DNA of 64,000 nucleotides. Source: REEB95 sp035632055. Lineage in GTDB: Bacteria; Pseudomonadota; Alphaproteobacteria; ATCC43930; CGMCC-115725. Within the stretch, counting starts at the first letter, position 1, and each line of letters starts with the position of its first letter. Location: assembly GCA_035632055.1 (NCBI GenBank), contig DASQHO010000054.1, forward strand, positions 42,917-106,916, written 5' to 3'. Below the pieces are notes generated by a model. The model was not told the origin of the DNA, did not search any database, and was given only the letters and a program-made list of their open reading frames with translations. A program made the translations under genes and the position numbers. Of this stretch, positions 59,226 through 64,000 are shown in pieces.

Positions 59226-62200
59226 ATGTCGGCGGCAAATAACCCCACGATTTCCCTGGGGAAACGTGGGGCGGACGGAATGATCCACCGCTTGGGGCCG
59301 TTCCGGCTCGATTCTGAACTCGACATTCTGTTCATGGGCGCTGACCCAATTCCGCTTGGGCGGCGCGCAGTCGCGTTGCTGCGTGCGCTGGTCGAGCGCG
59401 CCGGCGCGCCCGTCTCGAAAGATCTGCTGCTGGAAACCGCTTGGCCGGGGCTTACGGTCGAGGAAGCCAACCTCAGCGTCCAGATCGCGGCGCTGCGGCG
59501 CATGCTCGACAAGGCGCCGGGCGGGCGTGACTGGATCGAGACCATGCCGCGGCGCGGCTACCGGTTCATCGGACCTGTCGGACCGGATAGTGCCACCGAC
59601 GATAAGCGTACGGGCAACGGCGCGCCGCCGGACGTTATCGCGCCGGCGCCTTTCGTGGGTCCTTATGTGCAAGCCCATGCCGAGCGTCGGCAGCTGACCA
59701 TCATGTCGTGCGAATGCGACTTTCCGACCGGGATCGATCTCGAGGATTTGCGCGCGGCAATCAACGCCTTTCATCGTTGGGTCACGGTCGTCGCGTTTCG
59801 CTTCTCCGGATCCGTGGTGCGGCGACTCACCAATGGCGTCCGCATCTGCTTCGGCTATCCGATCGCCTATGAGAACAATGCCGAACGGGCGGTGCTCGCG
59901 GGATTGGAATTCTGCGAAGGGTTTGCCGATGGACCGTCGGGCCGCTTGCCGTGCCGCGTCGGCATCGCCACCGGTGCCGCGATTGTCGGCAACGTTCTGA
60001 CCTTCGACGAAGGGCGCGACGAGGTTCTGATCGGCGACGCCGTCGCGCTCAGCGAACGGCTGCAAACCTCCGCGTTGCCGGGCGCGCTCCTCATCGACGG
60101 CGAAACGAAGCGCTTGATCGGTGATCTGTTCGTCTACCGCGAGGCGCCGCTCGCTGGCGACCTGCCGGCGGCGTGGCAAGTCCTCGGCGCCAGCATCGTC
60201 GGCAGCCGCTTCGAGGCGCTGCGCCATTCCGCGTTGACGCCGTTGGTCGGCCGCGACGAGGAACGGGCGCTGCTTGAACGGCGGTGGACCGAGGCGCAGG
60301 GCGGGCACGGGCGCGTGGTCCTGATTGCCGGCGATCCCGGCTTCGGCAAATCGCGCCTGATCGCTGCGCTGGAGCCGCGCGCCAGAGGCCAGGGCGCTGC
60401 GATCGTCCAATACAATTGCGGTCCGCTATACGCCAACAGCCCGTTTCACCCGATCATCGCTCAGCTGCGGCAATCGGCGGATTTCGCGCGCGAAGACACG
60501 GCCGAAGCCAAATTCGCCAAGCTGCAGCGCGCCCTCGCGCAGACGATGCGGACCGCGAGTGAAACGTCGCTGCTGGCGGAATTGCTGTCGCTGCCCGTTC
60601 CGGGGCCGCCACCGCCACCTATGGATCCAGCGCGGCGCAAGCGGATGACGCTCGGCACGCTTGTCGCTCATGTGGCGGAGGTCGCCCGGCACGGTCCGAT
60701 GCTATTGATTTTCGAGGATGTCCATTGGATCGACCCGAGCTCGCTTGAATTTCTGTCGCTGGCGATCGAGCGGCTGCGCTCGTTGCCGGCTCTGGTGCTG
60801 ATCACGTATCGGCCGACGGAATTCAAGCCGCCGTGGTCCGGCGATGCGAACGTGACGACGTTGACCCTGAATCGTCTGGACGAAACGGGATGCCGGGAAC
60901 TTGTGCGGTTGATCACGGATTTGAGCCCTTTGGCCGAAACGCTCGTGAACAGCATCGTCGAGCGGACCGACGGCGTGCCACTGTTCGTCGAAGAGGTCAC
61001 CAAAGCGGTGCTCGAAGAAAGCAGCGGCGCCGTTTCCGAGCCGGCGGCGGCGCACACCGTTCCGGCGACGCTGAGCGCCTCGCTCATGGCGCGGCTCGAT
61101 CGGCTCGGTCAGGCGCGGCAGATCGCTCAAGTCTGCGCCGTCATCGGTCGCGAATTCCCGAACGAGCTGCTGGCCGCGGTCAGTCCGCTGTCCGATCAGG
61201 AAACCAACCTGGCGCTGTCGCAGCTCGCCGAGGCCGGACTCGTCGCGCGGCGCGCGGCCGCTGCCGAAGCGACGTTCGCGTTCCGGCACGCCCTGATCCA
61301 GGCCGCGGCCTATGAAAGCCTGCTGCGCGACGAACGGCAGAAGCTGCACGCGAGCATCGCCCAGGCGCTTGAAACGAAATTTCCCAACGAGGCGGAAGCC
61401 GAGCCGGCCGTCGTCGCCCATCATTTCGAGCAGGCCGGAGTCCCCGCCAAGGCGATCGCCTATTGGCTCAAGGCCGGTGTCCGCACCATCCACCGCTCGG
61501 CCAATCTCGAAACGATCAATCATCTGCAGAACGGGTTGCGGTTGCTCGATACGGTCGCGGCAATGGAAGACCGTGCCGAGCTGGAGCTGGAATTGCAGCT
61601 CGCGCTCGGGCAGGCGCTCATCGCGGTTTATGGCTATACGTCGCCGCGAACCACGGCCGCCTTTGCGCGCGCGGAGCATCTGGTCGGCACGGCCGGTGGC
61701 CTGCGGCAGCGCTACTCCGCGCTTTACGGCAATTTTGCCAGCAATCTGATCGCCGGCCGGCTTGAAGCCGCGACTTCCGTCGTCCAGCGCTTCCATCGGC
61801 TGGCCAGCCAAGGCGATGATACCGTCGCCTTGGCCGTCGCCTTCCGCCTGCTCGGCAATGTGTCGTTTTTCCGCGGCGACCTGGCCGCGGCGAACGCGGA
61901 GCTTGAAAAGGCGGTGGAGCTCTACGGCTCGGAGCAACGGCGAGACGCTGCGTTCTATTTCGGCCCCGACACGGCGACGGCGGCGCGGATTTTCCTCGCC
62001 ATGACCCAGTGGCTGAGGGGCCAGCAGCGAACCGCCTTCAAGACCGCGCAAACCGCGCTCGCGGCCGCGCGCGAGATCGGCCACGCGCAAACGGTTGGGC
62101 AGACGCTCGCGCTTTCGGTTCAGCTTCGCTACATGGCGCACGATTCCGATGCGCTCTATAGCCTCGCCGCGGAGAGCCAGGAATTTTGCGAACGCAATGC

Positions 62201-62804
62201 TCTGCATTATTTCGGCGCGGTCTCGCGCTTCTTCTGGCTGTGGGCGCAGGCCCAGCGCGCCGAACCGGGCAGCTTCGTCGATGAATTCCGGGGTGCCCTC
62301 GCGACTTATGTCGAAATGGGATGCGGGCTCCAGCTGGGCCTGTTTCGCTGCATGCTCGCGCGGCTGCTGATCGCCGCCGGCAAGCCGGAAGAAGCCGCGA
62401 ACGCAGCCGAACGGGCCGTCGACGATGCGTCGGCCGCTGGCGAGCGGTGGTGGCTTCCCGAGCTGCACCGCACACGGGCCGAGGCGCTCCTGCTCGCGGG
62501 CGAAACCTATGCCGAAAAAGCGGAGAAAAGCCTTCGTGCGGCCATCGCCGAAGCGCACGCCCTGGGCGCACCCAGCCTCGAGGTCCGCGCCGCCGTGGCG
62601 CTGGCGCGTCTGCTCGCGCGCCGATCCGTCCACGCCGAGGGGCGCAAAATTCTCGCGCCGCTGGTCGCGTCGTTCGCCAAGGGATTCGAGATCGCGGAAC
62701 TCGCCACGGCGCGTGCGACGCTCGACGAGCTCGGGAAAGAGACCGACGTTGCCGGCGAGACGCCGAAGCGCAATCCTCCGGCTCGCCGGCTACCGCGCCC
62801 GTGA
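59226..62804 (+). CDS. winged-helix / cyclase-like / AAA ATPase / TPR signalling regulator
   Basis: The 1192-residue protein is one chain of several parts: an OmpR-type winged helix (about residues 15-110; QIAALRRMLDKAPGGRDWIE, MPRRGYRFIGPV), a class III nucleotide-cyclase-like domain (about 155-325; ICFGYPIAYENNAERAVLAG, GIATGAAIVGNVL), an AAA ATPase (Walker A GDPGFGKS at about 368; Walker B LLIFEDVHW at about 492) and C-terminal TPR-like helices. The cyclase part lacks the catalytic aspartates. It resembles MalT/AfsR-type ATPase regulators. An ATG at 59280 is an alternative start. Confidence 0.88.
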   Translation: MSAANNPTISLGKRGADGMIHRLGPFRLDSELDILFMGADPIPLGRRAVALLRALVERAGAPVSKDLLLETAWPGLTVEEANLSVQIAALRRMLDKAPGGRDWIETMPRRGYRFIGPVGPDSATDDKRTGNGAPPDVIAPAPFVGPYVQAHAERRQLTIMSCECDFPTGIDLEDLRAAINAFHRWVTVVAFRFSGSVVRRLTNGVRICFGYPIAYENNAERAVLAGLEFCEGFADGPSGRLPCRVGIATGAAIVGNVLTFDEGRDEVLIGDAVALSERLQTSALPGALLIDGETKRLIGDLFVYREAPLAGDLPAAWQVLGASIVGSRFEALRHSALTPLVGRDEERALLERRWTEAQGGHGRVVLIAGDPGFGKSRLIAALEPRARGQGAAIVQYNCGPLYANSPFHPIIAQLRQSADFAREDTAEAKFAKLQRALAQTMRTASETSLLAELLSLPVPGPPPPPMDPARRKRMTLGTLVAHVAEVARHGPMLLIFEDVHWIDPSSLEFLSLAIERLRSLPALVLITYRPTEFKPPWSGDANVTTLTLNRLDETGCRELVRLITDLSPLAETLVNSIVERTDGVPLFVEEVTKAVLEESSGAVSEPAAAHTVPATLSASLMARLDRLGQARQIAQVCAVIGREFPNELLAAVSPLSDQETNLALSQLAEAGLVARRAAAAEATFAFRHALIQAAAYESLLRDERQKLHASIAQALETKFPNEAEAEPAVVAHHFEQAGVPAKAIAYWLKAGVRTIHRSANLETINHLQNGLRLLDTVAAMEDRAELELELQLALGQALIAVYGYTSPRTTAAFARAEHLVGTAGGLRQRYSALYGNFASNLIAGRLEAATSVVQRFHRLASQGDDTVALAVAFRLLGNVSFFRGDLAAANAELEKAVELYGSEQRRDAAFYFGPDTATAARIFLAMTQWLRGQQRTAFKTAQTALAAAREIGHAQTVGQTLALSVQLRYMAHDSDALYSLAAESQEFCERNALHYFGAVSRFFWLWAQAQRAEPGSFVDEFRGALATYVEMGCGLQLGLFRCMLARLLIAAGKPEEAANAAERAVDDASAAGERWWLPELHRTRAEALLLAGETYAEKAEKSLRAAIAEAHALGAPSLEVRAAVALARLLARRSVHAEGRKILAPLVASFAKGFEIAELATARATLDELGKETDVAGETPKRNPPARRLPRP

Positions 62805-63419
62805 CAGCAAAAACAATCCCTGCTCGGCCATGAGGTTGGCGAGCGCGCGGGTATAGGGCCTGCCAGAGCGATCCAGCGAAACGCTCCGCTCCACGCGGAT
62901 GCCTTCGTCGCGGCACAACAGCGCGAAGTCGCGGATCGTGCACAGATGGATGTTCGGCGTGTCGTACCACGGATAGGGCAGAAGCGCCGAGCTCGGCAGC
63001 CGCCCGGCAATGAGCAGGCCCATGCGGATGCGCCAATGCCCGAAATTCGGAAACGACACGATGGCGTGTCGGCCGATGCGCACCAGGTTGAGCAACACCT
63101 CGCGCGGCTTGCGCGTCGCCTGCAGCGTCTGGCTCAGCACCACGTAATCGAACGCGTCCGACGGATAATCCTCAAGGTCGTTGTCGGCGTCGCCCTGGAT
63201 CACGCTCAAGCCGTGGCGCACGCACGAATTCACGCCCGATTGCGACAGCTCCATGCCGCGGCCGTCCACGCCCTTGTTGTGCACCAGGTAATAGAGGAGC
63301 TCGCCGTCGCCGCAGCCGATGTCGAGCACCCGCGTCTCCGGCTCGATCATCGAGCCGACGAGCCGCAGATCGCCGCGCAATTCCGACGGCGGATTGAAGC
63401 CGCGCGCGTCCATGCTCAT
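62790..63419 (-). CDS. metW: methionine biosynthesis protein MetW
   Basis: The 209-residue methyltransferase-fold protein has the SAM motif VLDIGCGDGELL, then SFPNFGHWRIRMGLL, PYPWYDTPNIHLCT and DFALLCRDEGI, all typical of MetW. It acts with MetX in homoserine acetylation, in place of or beside it, for methionine synthesis. Its ATG (63419) overlaps the metX stop by 4 nt (ATGA). The 3' end overlaps the convergent regulator gene by 15 nt. Confidence 0.94.
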   Translation of the reverse strand: MSMDARGFNPPSELRGDLRLVGSMIEPETRVLDIGCGDGELLYYLVHNKGVDGRGMELSQSGVNSCVRHGLSVIQGDADNDLEDYPSDAFDYVVLSQTLQATRKPREVLLNLVRIGRHAIVSFPNFGHWRIRMGLLIAGRLPSSALLPYPWYDTPNIHLCTIRDFALLCRDEGIRVERSVSLDRSGRPYTRALANLMAEQGLFLLSRAR

Positions 63420-64000
63420 GCGCTCGGCAAGCCGCGATGCTGGGCGCAGCCGTCGAGGAAGCCGCGCAGCGTGGCGAAGAACTCGGGCTCGTCGAGCAGG
63501 AAGGCGTCGTGGCCCTTGTCGGTCTCGACCTCGACGAAGCTGACATTCGCCGCCGCCGCGTTGAGCGCGTGCACGATCTCCCGGCTCTCGCGCGTCGGAT
63601 AGAGCCAGTCGCTGGTGAACGAGATGACGCAGAACCGCGTCGACGCGCCGCGGAAGGCGTTGGCGAGCGCGCCGCCATGCTCCGCCGCCAGGTCGAAATA
63701 ATCGCAGGCGCGGGTGATGTAGAGATACGAGTTGGCGTCGAAGCGCTCGACGAACGTGATGCCCTGGTGGCGCAGGTAATTCTCCACCTGGAAATCGGCG
63801 TCGAAGCCGAAAGTCAGCGCCTCGCGGTTCTGCAGATTGCGGCCGAACTTGCGATGCAGCGCCGCCTCCGACAGATAGGTGATGTGCGCCGCCATGCGCG
63901 CGACCGCGAGGCCGCGCGCCGGATTGCGGTTCTGTTGCTGATAGGCGCCGCCGCACCATTCGGGATCGGCCATGATCGCTTGGCGGCCGACTTCGTGGAA
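63416..64000 (-). CDS. metX: homoserine O-acetyltransferase, 3' part
   Basis: The 194 visible codons are the C-terminal half of MetX, an alpha/beta-fold enzyme: QAIMADPEWCGGAYQQQNR, RMAAHITYLSEAALHRKFGR, the catalytic Asp in SFTSDWLYP and the catalytic His in TDKGHDAFLLDE. The start lies beyond 64000. It forms homoserine acetate for methionine synthesis. It is translationally coupled to metW by an ATGA overlap. Confidence 0.95.
   Translation of the reverse strand, partial: FHEVGRQAIMADPEWCGGAYQQQNRNPARGLAVARMAAHITYLSEAALHRKFGRNLQNREALTFGFDADFQVENYLRHQGITFVERFDANSYLYITRACDYFDLAAEHGGALANAFRGASTRFCVISFTSDWLYPTRESREIVHALNAAAANVSFVEVETDKGHDAFLLDEPEFFATLRGFLDGCAQHRGLPSA

Noticed and set aside
60702..62633. 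643-codon minus-strand frame opposite the ATPase-TPR regulator
   Set aside because: It is antisense to a clear multi-domain gene and has no recognisable motif.
57877..62804. Patatin plus cyclase-like regulator as a true CBASS or Pycsar system
   Set aside because: The cyclase-like domain lacks catalytic residues, and no active nucleotidyltransferase or matching effector layout is present; kept only as a low-weight observation.

Overview
The window looks like the chromosome of an alphaproteobacterium of the order Hyphomicrobiales (Bradyrhizobium/Rhodoplanes/Pseudolabrys-like). The basis is GC-rich coding sequence, a short-Q-loop cytochrome bd, PhaR/PhaA/PhaB, a metX-metW pair, a TadG/Flp pilus remnant and GC-rich palindromic intergenic repeats. 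Genus is inference. No rRNA, CRISPR array, integrase or intact insertion sequence was seen. One tRNA, Leu(CAA), is present.

Region 1 (0-20 kb) is catabolic. It holds two class II aldolases around an amidohydrolase, a CocE-type hydrolase, cytochrome bd genes, a broken DUF1275 gene, an orphan ABC binding protein, and an SDR / aryl-CoA-ligase-like / amidohydrolase operon divergent from a TetR gene. Near-identical palindromes (GAAC[A/G]CGTTC) lie before the binding-protein gene and before the SDR operon, which suggests one TetR regulon. A GMC oxidoreductase, a methylenetetrahydrofolate reductase and a dedA-dsbB-coq7-FAH hydrolase run follow.

Region 2 (20-34 kb) has tRNA-Leu, phosphoenolpyruvate carboxylase, an MFS transporter, an unrecognised protein, a PAS_5 protein divergent from an HTH protein whose start lies inside a perfect inverted repeat, a Rieske oxygenase, an SDR lacking the usual Tyr, a MucR-like/AT-hook/cold-shock-like composite protein, and a GGDEF-EAL protein.

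Region 3 (34-50 kb) carries polyhydroxyalkanoate genes: phaR, a PhaE-like/PhaC-like pair overlapping by 212 nt in two frames, phaA and phaB. Between them lies an accessory stretch: a Sel1 protein, an AlbA_2 (Schlafen-type) protein plus a TIGR02391/Ymh-like protein (a candidate defence cassette), a SRAP remnant next to an intact SRAP gene, an Flp pilin, a TadG-like protein, a lone terminase-small-subunit-like gene, many small proteins and a tandem array of hairpins. A deletion scar of a duplicated phaB precedes phaB.

Region 4 (50-64 kb) is mostly housekeeping: AhpD-like, rlpA, cupin, FAD oxidoreductase, GST, gloB, methyltransferase, CDGSH protein, DinB, metW and metX. A divergent pair interrupts it: a patatin-like protein with altered catalytic residues and a large wHTH / dead cyclase / ATPase / TPR regulator. 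GC-rich palindromic repeats occur only from about 33.9 kb rightward, and the left part looks less GC-rich by eye.
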